This document shows, one piece after another, positions 50,589 through 58,633 of a stretch of DNA of 64,000 bases (position 1 is the stretch's first letter; each line of letters begins with the position of its first letter). Below the pieces are notes generated by a model that was not told the DNA's origin, ran no database searches, and saw only the letters and a program-made list of their open reading frames with translations. This DNA comes from Clostridia bacterium (GTDB lineage: Bacteria > Bacillota > Clostridia > Oscillospirales > Acutalibacteraceae). Made by a program: the position numbers and the translations under genes. The DNA is taken from the NCBI GenBank assembly GCA_017410325.1, contig JAFQRA010000023.1, positions 1 through 64,000 of the forward strand, given 5' to 3'.

Positions 50589-52076
50589 GTGATAGAGGTG
50601 AAAGATTTGCTTGATTTCTCAAGTCTTGAAAAATACAAAGAAAACAATCGCATTGAAGCAAAAAAAGCTTTAGGCGGATTGCCTCACAGCATTTGGGAAA
50701 CATATTCAGCTTTTGCCAACACAATAGGCGGAGTGATATTGCTTGGCGTTGAAGAATATGCGGACAAAACCCTTCACCCTATCAATATTCCTGATCCCGA
50801 TAAGCTTATCAAAGATTTCTGGGATATAATTAATAATTCACAGAAAGTCAGTGCAAACATCCTTTCAAATAAAGATGTCTATGTAAAAGAAGTTGGCGGT
50901 AATCATATAATTGTCATAAATGTTCCCAGAGCGCAACGTTCTGACCGTCCTGTTTATCTTGACGGCAATTATAGCAACAGCTATCGCCGAAACGGTGAGG
51001 GTGACTATAAGTGCACAAAAGAAGAAATTAATGCAATGATACGGGATGCATCAATCAAATCTCAAGATATGCTGGTTTTAAATGAGATGGATTTGGATGT
51101 TTTTGATTTTGAAAGCATTCATAGCTACCGTATGCGTATGAAACATTCCAAGCCCGGACATGTTTGGGAAGCCTTAGAGGATGAGGATTTTCTTTTGAGG
51201 TTAGGAGCGGTCGGCAGAGGTGATGACGGTAGGCGTCATCCCACTGTTGCGGGTCTTCTGATGTTTGGCCACGAATATGAAATTGTTCGTGAATTCCCGT
51301 CATATTTTCTGGATTATCAAGAACAATACGACGACACAACCCGTTGGACAGATCGTATAGTTTCATCTTCAGGAGAATGGAGCGGCAATATCTACGATTT
51401 TTACTTTAGGGTATATAACAAAATCTCGCAAAATATAAAGGTGCCTTTTAAAATTGAAAACGGAATACGTGTTGAAGATACTTCTGTTCATATTGCGCTC
51501 CGTGAAGCTTTGGCAAACTGCCTTATAAACTCCGATTATCACGGAACCAGAGGAATTGTTATCATAAATAAACCCGACGAAATCACAATTTCAAATCCGG
51601 GCGGTTTCAGAATAGAGCTTGAAGCTGCCAAATCCGGCGGAATATCCGACCCGAGAAATACCGTGCTTATGAAAATGTTTACCCTTATAGATATCGGCGA
51701 ACGTGCCGGAAGCGGTATTCCGAATATCTATAGTGTTTGGAACAAGCAACGTTGGTCTGTACCTGTAATCAATGAAGAGTTTGATCCTGAACGCATAACA
51801 TTATTGCTTCCACTGAAAAAAGCGGCGATAAAAAGCGGCGATAAAAAAACGGCGATAAAAAGCGGCGATAAAAAAGCGGCGATAAAGACCCTTGCACATA
51901 AGCAAGCTATTGTAGAATATCTGACGACAAACACTTCTGCAAAAAGTTCAGAGCTTGCTGAATTTGTCGGGCTGAAAATTTCAAGGCTTAAGGAAATTTT
52001 GAGCGAAATGATTTCAGATGAAATTATCGTGGCGGAAGGAAACAATAAAAACCGCATATATAAACTAAAATCATAA
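50589..52076 (+). CDS. AlbA_2/Schlafen-like ATP-binding regulator
   Basis: This is a 495-aa protein. Residues about 10-130 form an AlbA_2 (Schlafen-type divergent AAA) domain with NRIEAKKALGGLPHSIWETYSAFANTIGGVILLGVEE. A roughly 100-residue centre follows, then an HATPase_c_4-like part (HIALREALANCLINSDYH, GGISDPRNTVLMKMF, GERAGSGIPNIY), a KKAAIKSGD tandem repeat (residues 410-433) and a winged-helix end. The start is uncertain: GTG 50589 or 50598, or TTG 50607. It is AT-richer than the ribosomal genes beside it, and its class is often linked to mobile islands and phage defence, but its function is not proven. Confidence 0.8.
   Translation: MIEVKDLLDFSSLEKYKENNRIEAKKALGGLPHSIWETYSAFANTIGGVILLGVEEYADKTLHPINIPDPDKLIKDFWDIINNSQKVSANILSNKDVYVKEVGGNHIIVINVPRAQRSDRPVYLDGNYSNSYRRNGEGDYKCTKEEINAMIRDASIKSQDMLVLNEMDLDVFDFESIHSYRMRMKHSKPGHVWEALEDEDFLLRLGAVGRGDDGRRHPTVAGLLMFGHEYEIVREFPSYFLDYQEQYDDTTRWTDRIVSSSGEWSGNIYDFYFRVYNKISQNIKVPFKIENGIRVEDTSVHIALREALANCLINSDYHGTRGIVIINKPDEITISNPGGFRIELEAAKSGGISDPRNTVLMKMFTLIDIGERAGSGIPNIYSVWNKQRWSVPVINEEFDPERITLLLPLKKAAIKSGDKKTAIKSGDKKAAIKTLAHKQAIVEYLTTNTSAKSSELAEFVGLKISRLKEILSEMISDEIIVAEGNNKNRIYKLKS
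51816..51887 (+). repeat. In-frame 27-nt tandem repeat
   Basis: Two 27-nt units and a partial third code for KKAAIKSGD, KKTAIKSGD and KKAAIKT. Each unit holds near-copies of AAAAGCGGCGAT. The array lies in the linker between the ATPase-like and winged-helix parts of the AlbA_2 gene and can expand or contract in frame. Confidence 0.85.
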
Positions 52077-52086
52077 TAATAAAATT

Positions 52087-52134
52087 AACAACCCTTGGAA
52101 TTTCACATTGCAGTTCCAAGGGTTTATTTCTTTT
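52087..52134 (+). terminator. Terminator after AlbA_2 gene (copy 2)
   Basis: ACCCTTGGAAT-type arms flank a 12-nt loop that differs from copy 1 at 50422; arms and T-rich tail are identical. It lies 11 nt past the stop. Confidence 0.85.
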
Positions 52135-52202
52135 TTACCGTTCTTTTACCTATCTAAAAAACAAACAAAAAGCCAACCGTAAGGCAAATAATATTAAATA
52201 TT

Positions 52203-52243
52203 CAGGGAGCAGACCGTACCTTTTACAGTCAGTCTACTCCCTG
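52203..52243. repeat. Hairpin between convergent genes
   Basis: CAGGGAGCAGAC / GTCTACTCCCTG, a 12-bp stem with one mismatch and a 17-nt loop. The tail is CTTTTCG on the plus strand; the minus strand has no T run. It may be a weak bidirectional terminator. Confidence 0.5.
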
Positions 52244-52257
52244 CTTTTCGCTGTATT

Positions 52258-53895
52258 TTATTTAGATGTTACTTCACAATGCTTGCCGATGCTGAACATT
52301 GTTTTCGGAAATTGCTGCTGCTTTCCGCAAACGGTGATACCGTCAAGCTCAACCTGAACTGTGTTTGTGTCGCTGTCTGTGCCTGCGATTTTCGGCTTCA
52401 TATACGAGGTATACGAAATATTGCGGAAAACAACATTTTTAATCTCAAAATTTTCCGTCTCTTCGTCGTAAATCTTCACGAGAATGGGTCTGCCTTCGTC
52501 ACGGAATATTTCAATGTTTTCAAAAAGTACGCCGTCAATACTGCCTTCGGTTTGCTCTGCTACGACGACAAGGGAGCCTATTCTGTCATTATCCCATATT
52601 CCGTCACGGTAAATAACCGCACAGTCACGGAAGGTGACATCGGAAATCTGCTTGTTCACTTCGCCTGTGATACCGAAGCACCTTGCATAGCCGCCCCAGG
52701 CGATGCAGTTTGTGAAAGTGATGTTTCTGCTGTCCATTGTGCCGCCGAGTGCCTTTACTTCGAAGGTGTCGTCTGCCACTCTTGCAAAGCAGTTGTCGAC
52801 GGTTACATTGTGGCTGTTGCAGATTGCAAAGCCATCGCAGTTGCCACGGTTGCCGATGATATCAACATTATCAATTTGCACACCGTCACAGCAGTAGGAA
52901 ATAAATGACCACTCGGGTGAATTGATAATTTTTACATCTCTGACTTTTACATTGTTGCAGCTGGTGAAAACAACGCCTCTTCTTTCCCGCCTGTCAAGAC
53001 GTGTCATATCAATTACGCCTCTGCCTGTAAGAGTTATGTTGTTGCAGTTATAAAAATTGATAAAAGGATATCTTGTAAGCCCTATGCTATTGTCTCCGGG
53101 TGCAGACGGCTCAAAATATTTGTTTTCATCCTCTGCGCAGTCAATATCGTAGAGGTGGTTTGCTATAACATAAGCACCTTCACGCAAGTAAATAACAAGA
53201 TTTTCATTTCCGACGAGATTAACATAATCATACTGATAAACACCTTTATCAAGTACCCATACGCTATCCTCGCCGTATTCCTCTATGTATGCCGCAATTT
53301 CTTTGTCCTCGTCAACCTTTTCACGCACCATAAGCGTGTAGCCGTAGTACTGATTTGCATCGTTGAAAAGGAAGGTGTAGATGCCCGTTTTATTGATTGA
53401 TGCTGTTACCGTGTTATCCTCGCCAAGCGCCTTTACGCCGTGTGATTCGGGAAGCACAACAGCGTTTTTAAGTGTCACATCGGCACCCGTTATTTCAATG
53501 TTGAATGAAAAGTCTTCGTCTGCATCAACATAAATTTCGGAAAAAGAATGAAGCGTGCCCGTATCATCGGCACGGATGAAAACTACCGAAGCGTAAACGG
53601 GAATTTCGGTGCCGCTGACCTTGGCGGTATAATACGGCGATACCGTTATGCCGTTTATGTCATCATATCCGCCCGATTGCACATATTCGGGAAGCTGCGC
53701 CGAAGCTCGGCCTACAAGCTCTTGCTCGGTGAGCCCCGCTTCCTCAAGGGTGATTATCGCTTCTTCGGGGTATTCAAGAAACGAAAAATCAAAGCCTTCG
53801 CTTTCGGGATAAACGGTAGCCGGGAAGAGCAGATTTGAGAAAAATACGCAGACGGTTGTAAAAACAGTGAACAGGAATTTTATGAATGCTTGCAT
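52258..53895 (-). CDS. Secreted GH28-like right-handed beta-helix protein
   Basis: This 545-aa exported protein has a signal peptide (residues 1-27), an N-terminal beta-sandwich of about 180 residues, and a right-handed beta-helix with regular 22-25-residue coils (NNITLTGRGVIDM, NNVKVRDVKIINSPEWS, HNVTVDNCFARVADDTFEVK, RNITFTNCIAWGG). It resembles GH28 polygalacturonases and GH49 relatives. Of the GH28 catalytic blocks, NCDGF and ADDTF are visible in place of NTDG and DD, while the GHG histidine block appears as GITGE. So activity is uncertain. Likely acts on plant or host polysaccharide outside the cell. Confidence 0.7.
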   Translation of the reverse strand: MQAFIKFLFTVFTTVCVFFSNLLFPATVYPESEGFDFSFLEYPEEAIITLEEAGLTEQELVGRASAQLPEYVQSGGYDDINGITVSPYYTAKVSGTEIPVYASVVFIRADDTGTLHSFSEIYVDADEDFSFNIEITGADVTLKNAVVLPESHGVKALGEDNTVTASINKTGIYTFLFNDANQYYGYTLMVREKVDEDKEIAAYIEEYGEDSVWVLDKGVYQYDYVNLVGNENLVIYLREGAYVIANHLYDIDCAEDENKYFEPSAPGDNSIGLTRYPFINFYNCNNITLTGRGVIDMTRLDRRERRGVVFTSCNNVKVRDVKIINSPEWSFISYCCDGVQIDNVDIIGNRGNCDGFAICNSHNVTVDNCFARVADDTFEVKALGGTMDSRNITFTNCIAWGGYARCFGITGEVNKQISDVTFRDCAVIYRDGIWDNDRIGSLVVVAEQTEGSIDGVLFENIEIFRDEGRPILVKIYDEETENFEIKNVVFRNISYTSYMKPKIAGTDSDTNTVQVELDGITVCGKQQQFPKTMFSIGKHCEVTSK

Positions 53896-54071
53896 TTGTT
53901 AAATCTCCTTGTTGAATTTTATTGTTTTATGTAGTCGGGGAAATTCACTTCTGTGTGGTCATATTCATACCTCACATCGGGTTTGATTTTTATCTGTATT
54001 TAAAAGTAACACAAATCAGCTTCAAAGTCAAAACTGTAACGGATAATTTTCGGAAAATTTCAGAAAAAGTG

Positions 54072-54100
54072 TTGACAAATGAATTTCATAGTGCTATATT
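54072..54100 (+). promoter_or_regulatory. Promoter of T-box operon
   Basis: TTGACA (54072-54077), 17-nt spacer, TATATT (54095-54100) with TG extension. The stretch 53896-54071 upstream holds nothing else I can recognise. Confidence 0.85.
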
Positions 54101-54107
54101 CAATCCA

Positions 54108-54388
54108 ATAAATGCGATGAGCAGAAACCAGTAGGTCGGAAAGAATCTGGAGAGAGTTGCCGGTTGGTGCGAGGCAAAGAGGGCGTCCTTCACGAATTCA
54201 TTCTGTTAGCAGTGCACTGAATAAGAGTAATCTTTAGTAGGATGCAACGGGAGTTCCCGTTACAGAACTAAGGTATGTCAGTACCTGATAAGGCCGCTAC
54301 CGTGAGATGGCGGTAAACTGAGGTGGTACCACGGGATTTAAAATTCTCGTCCTCTGTATTCTTAATCGGAATGCGGAGGACGTTTTTT
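54108..54388 (+). ncRNA. T-box leader, specifier UUC (Phe)
   Basis: All T-box parts are present: stem I (GCAGAA 54121-54126 with TTCTGT 54201-54206), the AG bulge and UGCCGGUUGGUG apical region, the T-box AGGTGGTACCACGG at 54321-54334 with UGGU for a tRNA with discriminator A, and a terminator (54349-54355 / 54376-54382, T6). The codon at the specifier site, just before the closing stem arm, is TTC at 54197-54199, so uncharged tRNA-Phe should activate the operon. Confidence 0.88.
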
Positions 54389-54437
54389 GTTTCCTTTCAC
54401 ATTCCCGAAGCTTCAAAATTCAGAAAGGGTGGTCAGA

Positions 54438-55745
54438 ATGGCACAGAATTACTATCAGAAAGAAATTGAAACAATGTCTGCTGAAGAAATGAGAAAGCTT
54501 CAGTCGGAAAAACTCGTCAAGCAGGTAAAGCACGTTTATGAGAACGTAGAGTATTACCGCAACCTTATGGACGAAAAGGGCTTAAAGCCCGAGGATATCA
54601 AGGGAATTGAAGATTTACACAAGCTTCCCTTCCTCACAAAGGCAGACCTGCGTGATGCTTATCCCTACGGCCTTCTTGCAAAGCCGCTTGAGGACTGCGT
54701 ACGTATTCAGTCAACATCAGGTACGACGGGCAGACGTGTTGTCGCTTTTTATACACAGAAGGACGTTGATTTGTGGGAAGACTGCTGTGCACGTGCAATT
54801 GTAGCTGCAGGCGGCTCAAATAAGGATGTCTGTCAGGTTGCATACGGCTACGGCCTTTTCACGGGCGGCCCCGGCCTCAACGGCGGCTCACACAAGGTCG
54901 GCTGTCTTACACTTCCGATGTCCTCCGGTAACACGGAGCGTCAGATTCAGTTTATGACGGATCTGAGCGCAACTATTCTCTGCTGTACTCCGTCCTATGC
55001 GGCATACATAGGCGAAACGCTCAAGGAGCAGGGCTACAAGCCCGAGGATATTCCGCTTAAGGCGGGTATATTCGGCGCAGAGCCCTGGACAGAGGAAATG
55101 CGCAGAGGTATTGAAAACACCCTCGGCATCAAGGCCTACGATATTTACGGCCTTACCGAAACAACGGGCCCCGGCGTTGCGTTTGAGTGCAGTGAGCAGA
55201 CGGGTATGCACATTAATGAGGACCATTTCTATGCGGAAATCATAGACCCCGATACGGGTGAGGTTCTTCCCGAGGGCAGCAAGGGCGAGCTTGTTTTCAC
55301 CTCTCTTGACAAGGAAGCCTTCCCGCTTCTTCGTTACCGCACACGCGATATCTGTGTTCTTTCACGCAAGAAGTGTTCCTGCGGCAGAACGCTTGTCAAA
55401 ATGGCAAAGCCCATGGGAAGAACGGACGATATGCTCATTATCCGCGGTGTCAACGTATTCCCGAGCCAGATTGAAACAGTTCTTCTTAACGAAGGCTATG
55501 AGCCCAACTACCAGATTATTGTTGACCGTGTGAACAATAACGATACTTTTGAAGTCAACGTTGAAATGACTGCCGAAAAGTTCACCGATAAGCTCAGCGA
55601 CATTATCGCTATGGAAAAATCGCTTGCAAACGCAATGAAGACGATGCTCGGCATCAATCCCAGTGTTCACCTTGTTGCTCCCAAGAGCATCGCAAGAAGC
55701 GAAGGCAAGGCAGTGCGTGTTATCGACAAGCGTAAATTAATCTGA
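54438..55745 (+). CDS. paaK: Phenylacetate-CoA ligase
   Basis: This 435-aa AMP-forming acyl-CoA synthetase of the PaaK class has RIQSTSGTTGRR (P-loop, near residue 90), IFGAEPWTEEMR, DIYGLTETTGPGVAFEC and RTRDI, with C-terminal MGRTDDMLIIRGVNVFPSQIE. It activates phenylacetate or another aryl acid to its CoA ester. I use ATG 54438 (AAAGGGTGG before it) rather than the earlier start inside the leader terminator. It is controlled by the Phe T-box and cotranscribed with an ACT protein. Confidence 0.9.
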   Translation: MAQNYYQKEIETMSAEEMRKLQSEKLVKQVKHVYENVEYYRNLMDEKGLKPEDIKGIEDLHKLPFLTKADLRDAYPYGLLAKPLEDCVRIQSTSGTTGRRVVAFYTQKDVDLWEDCCARAIVAAGGSNKDVCQVAYGYGLFTGGPGLNGGSHKVGCLTLPMSSGNTERQIQFMTDLSATILCCTPSYAAYIGETLKEQGYKPEDIPLKAGIFGAEPWTEEMRRGIENTLGIKAYDIYGLTETTGPGVAFECSEQTGMHINEDHFYAEIIDPDTGEVLPEGSKGELVFTSLDKEAFPLLRYRTRDICVLSRKKCSCGRTLVKMAKPMGRTDDMLIIRGVNVFPSQIETVLLNEGYEPNYQIIVDRVNNNDTFEVNVEMTAEKFTDKLSDIIAMEKSLANAMKTMLGINPSVHLVAPKSIARSEGKAVRVIDKRKLI

Positions 55746-55759
55746 GAGGAGAAATAACA

Positions 55760-56191
55760 ATGGCAATCAAGCAGTTAACGGTTTACGTACAGAACAAAAA
55801 AGGTGCTATGGCATCTCTTACGGATGTTCTTGCAAAGAACGACGTGAATATCCGTGCCCTTTCCATTGCAGAAACTGAGGATTTCGGACTGCTTCGTATT
55901 ATTGTAGATAATGAAACAGCCGCAACAAAAATCCTTGAAGAAAACAGCTACCTTATCAAGGCGATAGACGTTGTCGGCGTTAAAATCGGCGATAAGCCCG
56001 GCGCACTCACAGGCGCACTTGACGTGCTCGACAAGGCAGGTATAGACGTTGAATACCTCTATGCGTTTATGGCAAGAACGGAAAAGCACGCCTACGTTGT
56101 TCTTCGTGTTGAGGATAACGGCGCCGCTGAAGCCGCCCTTGAAGGCGCAGGCTACCACCTTATCACAAACGCAGATATCTGCAAGCTGTAA
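55760..56191 (+). CDS. Tandem ACT-domain protein
   Basis: The 143-aa protein consists of two ACT domains (residues about 4-68 and 70-140: QLTVYVQNKKGAMASLTDVLAKNDVNI and VVGVKIGDKPGALTGALDVLDKAGIDV). Such stand-alone double ACT proteins follow paaK in many anaerobes and are believed to bind aromatic amino acids and modulate the ligase. Located 14 nt after paaK with an AGAGGAG ribosome site. Terminator follows. Confidence 0.9.
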   Translation: MAIKQLTVYVQNKKGAMASLTDVLAKNDVNIRALSIAETEDFGLLRIIVDNETAATKILEENSYLIKAIDVVGVKIGDKPGALTGALDVLDKAGIDVEYLYAFMARTEKHAYVVLRVEDNGAAEAALEGAGYHLITNADICKL

Positions 56192-56205
56192 GCCGGTAAA
56201 CCCCA

Positions 56206-56238
56206 ACGCACATCGTTTAAATGCGGTGTGCGTTTTTT
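56206..56238 (+). terminator. Intrinsic terminator
   Basis: ACGCACATCG / CGGTGTGCGT, a 10-bp stem with one wobble, followed by TTTTTT. Ends the paaK operon. Confidence 0.85.
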
Positions 56239-56281
56239 GTATTGGCGATTGCGTTAATATTGAATAGCTTGCTGTTAAATT

Positions 56282-56297
56282 GAGGGTCGCTTCGCTC
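56282..56297. repeat. GGGTCGCTTCGCTCC repeat, second copy
   Basis: The block GAGGGTCGCTTCGCTCC is followed by a TATAAAT-rich tail and matches the block at about 45346-45361 (one base different). Non-coding. A further hairpin (GGGTG / CACCC) lies at 56418-56443. Confidence 0.4.
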
Positions 56298-56321
56298 CTA
56301 TTATAAATATACAACCTTAAA

Positions 56322-56391
56322 GAGTGTCATTCTGAACGAAGTGAAGAATCTTATAACACTTTAAGATTCTTCGGCTACGCCTCAGAATGAC
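56322..56391. repeat. Imperfect palindromic intergenic repeat
   Basis: AGTGTCATTCTGAACGAAG at 56321-56339 mirrors CTACGCCTCAGAATGACA at 56374-56391, and GAAGAATCTT mirrors AAGATTCTTC in the centre. It is a 70-bp MITE-like palindrome of a kind common in gut Firmicutes. No ORF. Confidence 0.6.
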
Positions 56392-56462
56392 ATAACTTTT
56401 TTTGTTCGTTATTTACAATCGGGTGTGGGCGAAGCTCACCCACCTTTATTATTTATTCTTTC

Positions 56463-56491
56463 TTGAAAACACGCTGTCGGAATGGTATAAT
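56463..56491 (+). promoter_or_regulatory. Promoter of rhodanese gene
   Basis: TTGAAA (56463-56468), 17-nt spacer, TATAAT (56486-56491) with TGG extension, about 35 nt before the start codon. Confidence 0.75.
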
Positions 56492-56526
56492 AAAATTATA
56501 CTGAAAATAATTACGGGGATTATACA

Positions 56527-56922
56527 ATGAAAAAATTTATTCCTTTTTTATTGGTTTTAATTTTGCTGTCGGGCTGTGCTGCAGGCGGTGAAAAGGCTGA
56601 CGGTTACCGTCAGGTTGATATGGCTGAAGCGGTATCCGTTATGCAGGAAGAAGACGGATATATTATTCTTGACGTGCGCACGCCCGAGGAATTTGCCCAA
56701 AAGCACATACCGGGGGCTGTGAATATACCGAATGAAGCAATCGGTACGGATGAAATTTCCGCTTTACCCGACAAGGGTCAGCTTATTCTTGTTTATTGCC
56801 GAAGCGGAAACAGAAGCAAGCAAGCTTCCGAAAAGCTTGTTGAGCTTGGCTACACAAACGTTGTGGAATTCGGCGGTATAATTGACTGGACGGGCGAAAC
56901 CGCCACGGTTACGGAGGGGTAA
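56527..56922 (+). CDS. Rhodanese-like lipoprotein
   Basis: The 131-aa protein has a signal peptide with lipobox LLSGC (Cys about residue 17) and a single rhodanese domain: ILDVRTPEEFAQKHIPGAVNIP and the active-site loop VYCRSGNRSK with C91. It likely moves sulfane sulfur or acts as a thiol redox protein on the outer face. The next gene starts 2 nt after the stop. Confidence 0.88.
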   Translation: MKKFIPFLLVLILLSGCAAGGEKADGYRQVDMAEAVSVMQEEDGYIILDVRTPEEFAQKHIPGAVNIPNEAIGTDEISALPDKGQLILVYCRSGNRSKQASEKLVELGYTNVVEFGGIIDWTGETATVTEG

Positions 56923-56924
56923 GT

Positions 56925-57677
56925 ATGAGCGGTATTCCGACTAACAGAGTGCTTGAAAAGCTTGATGAATATTTAGGCAAAAACGATTACGCGGGCGCAA
57001 AAAGGCACCTGCTTTACTGGCTTGCCGAGGCTGAGGCTGTCGGCGATGGCAAGGGAATATTGCTGTTGAGCAACGAGCTTATGGGTCTTTGCCGCAAGCT
57101 TGGTGAGGGTGAGCAGGCTGTAGGCTATGCCGAAAGCGCACTGCGGCAGATTGAGAAAATGGGTATCGAAAACAACGTCGGCGCCGCTACGACTTACCTT
57201 AACAGCGCAACCGTTTACAAGGCGTTCGGCCGTGCTTCGGATGCCGTGCCGCTGTTTGAAATGGCGAGAGCGGTTTATGAAAATAATCTTGCGCCCGATG
57301 ATGAACGCCTTGGCGGACTTTACAATAATACGGCGCTTGCGTTTGCCGATTTGGGTCGGTTTGAAGAAGCGCAGCTGCTTTATGAAAAAGCAATTGCGGT
57401 TATGAGGCTGAACGAAAACGCCGAGCCCGAGCAGGCGATAACCTACCTCAATATGGCTTCTGCCGCAGAGGCTCGGTACGGGCTTGAAGGCGCACAGGAA
57501 ATTATTTCGGGCTGTGCCGAAAAGGCTATGGAGCTTCTGGACAGCTGCAGGCACCGAACGGACGGTGACTACGCGTTTGCCTGCGAAAAGTGCGCAACCG
57601 TGTTTGAATACTACGGATATTTTCTTTATAAAAAAGAGCTGAACGAACGAAGCAGGAGGATATATGAAGGGTCTTGA
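56925..57677 (+). CDS. Tetratricopeptide repeat protein
   Basis: This 250-aa soluble alpha-helical protein has four to five TPR-like pairs (for example NNVGAATTYLNSATVYKAFG, LGGLYNNTALAFADLGRFEEAQ, PEQAITYLNMASAAEARYG). TPR proteins mediate protein contacts. It overlaps the DUF4037 gene by 14 nt and follows the rhodanese gene, so these are one operon; the two soluble genes probably act together. The ribosome site GGAGGGG is 5 nt before the ATG. Confidence 0.8.
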   Translation: MSGIPTNRVLEKLDEYLGKNDYAGAKRHLLYWLAEAEAVGDGKGILLLSNELMGLCRKLGEGEQAVGYAESALRQIEKMGIENNVGAATTYLNSATVYKAFGRASDAVPLFEMARAVYENNLAPDDERLGGLYNNTALAFADLGRFEEAQLLYEKAIAVMRLNENAEPEQAITYLNMASAAEARYGLEGAQEIISGCAEKAMELLDSCRHRTDGDYAFACEKCATVFEYYGYFLYKKELNERSRRIYEGS

Positions 57678-58608
57678 GCTGGCAAGAAAATTTTACGAGC
57701 AGCACGGCGAGCCTATGCTTGGCGGGCAGTTCAGCCATATTCTGCCCTTTATTTCGGTGGGGCTTGTCGGAAGCGGCTCGGAATGCTGCGGCTACGACGA
57801 CGAGGTGTCGCAGGACCACGACTTTGAGCCGGGCTTCTGCGTTTTTCTGCCCGATGAAACGAAGGTTGACCGCAAAACCGCCTTTGAGCTTGAGAGAGCA
57901 TATTCAAAGCTTCCCAAAGAATTTATGGGCTTTAAAAGGAGCGTTATCAGCCCCGTAGGCGGCAGCAGACACGGCGTAATCCGAACAGCGGATTTCTTTG
58001 AAGCGAAAATCGGCAGGGCTGACGGTGAGCTTTCCGCCGAAGAGTGGCTCTCGCTTCCCGATTATGCGCTTGCGGAGGCAACGAACGGCGAAATTTTCTT
58101 TGACAACTGCGGCGAAATTACCCGAATCAGAGAAAGTATAGCTCATTATCCCGAGGATATACGGCTCAAAAAGCTTGCGGGAAATCTGCTGCTGATGGGA
58201 CAGTCCGGGCAGTATAACTACAAACGCTGTGTTTCAAGGGGCGAAACTGCGGCGGCACAGCTGAGCATTTTCGAGTTTGCCAAAGCCACGCTGAATACCG
58301 CTTTCCTGCTCAGCAAAAAATATATGCCCTATTATAAGTGGAGCTTCCGTGCGCTGCGGGAGCTTTCGCCCGATTACAAAGCACTCGCTTCGGAACTTGA
58401 GTATCTGCTTTCAAGCGGCAACGATGAAGCACAGTCAAAGGAAAAATGTGAAATAATTGAAAACATCTGCACCGCGATTTCGCAAAAGCTGAAAGAGCAG
58501 GGCATAGTTGATGCCGTCGGTGCCGATACGGAATGGCTGGCTTATGCTGTTAACGATTTGATAAAAGATAACGCAATCCGCAATATGCATATTCTGTGTG
58601 CGGTTTGA
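57664..58608 (+). CDS. DUF4037 nucleotidyltransferase-like protein
   Basis: This 314-aa protein contains a nucleotidyltransferase-type N-terminal motif, GSGSE (36-40) followed by D51-x-D53 in SQDHDFEPGF, and a C-terminal DUF4037 helical domain (AAAQLSIFEFAKATLNTAFLLSKKYMPYYKW). The set suggests an NTase that modifies a small molecule, RNA or protein. It shares a 14-nt overlap with the TPR gene. Its partners and substrate are unknown. Confidence 0.78.
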   Translation: MKGLELARKFYEQHGEPMLGGQFSHILPFISVGLVGSGSECCGYDDEVSQDHDFEPGFCVFLPDETKVDRKTAFELERAYSKLPKEFMGFKRSVISPVGGSRHGVIRTADFFEAKIGRADGELSAEEWLSLPDYALAEATNGEIFFDNCGEITRIRESIAHYPEDIRLKKLAGNLLLMGQSGQYNYKRCVSRGETAAAQLSIFEFAKATLNTAFLLSKKYMPYYKWSFRALRELSPDYKALASELEYLLSSGNDEAQSKEKCEIIENICTAISQKLKEQGIVDAVGADTEWLAYAVNDLIKDNAIRNMHILCAV

Positions 58609-58633
58609 TAGAAATTTTAACAGGAGTTAATTT

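Noticed and set aside
50422-52134. Insertion sequence or transposon
   Set aside because: The duplicated terminators suggest a cassette, but no transposase, integrase or inverted terminal ends are visible.
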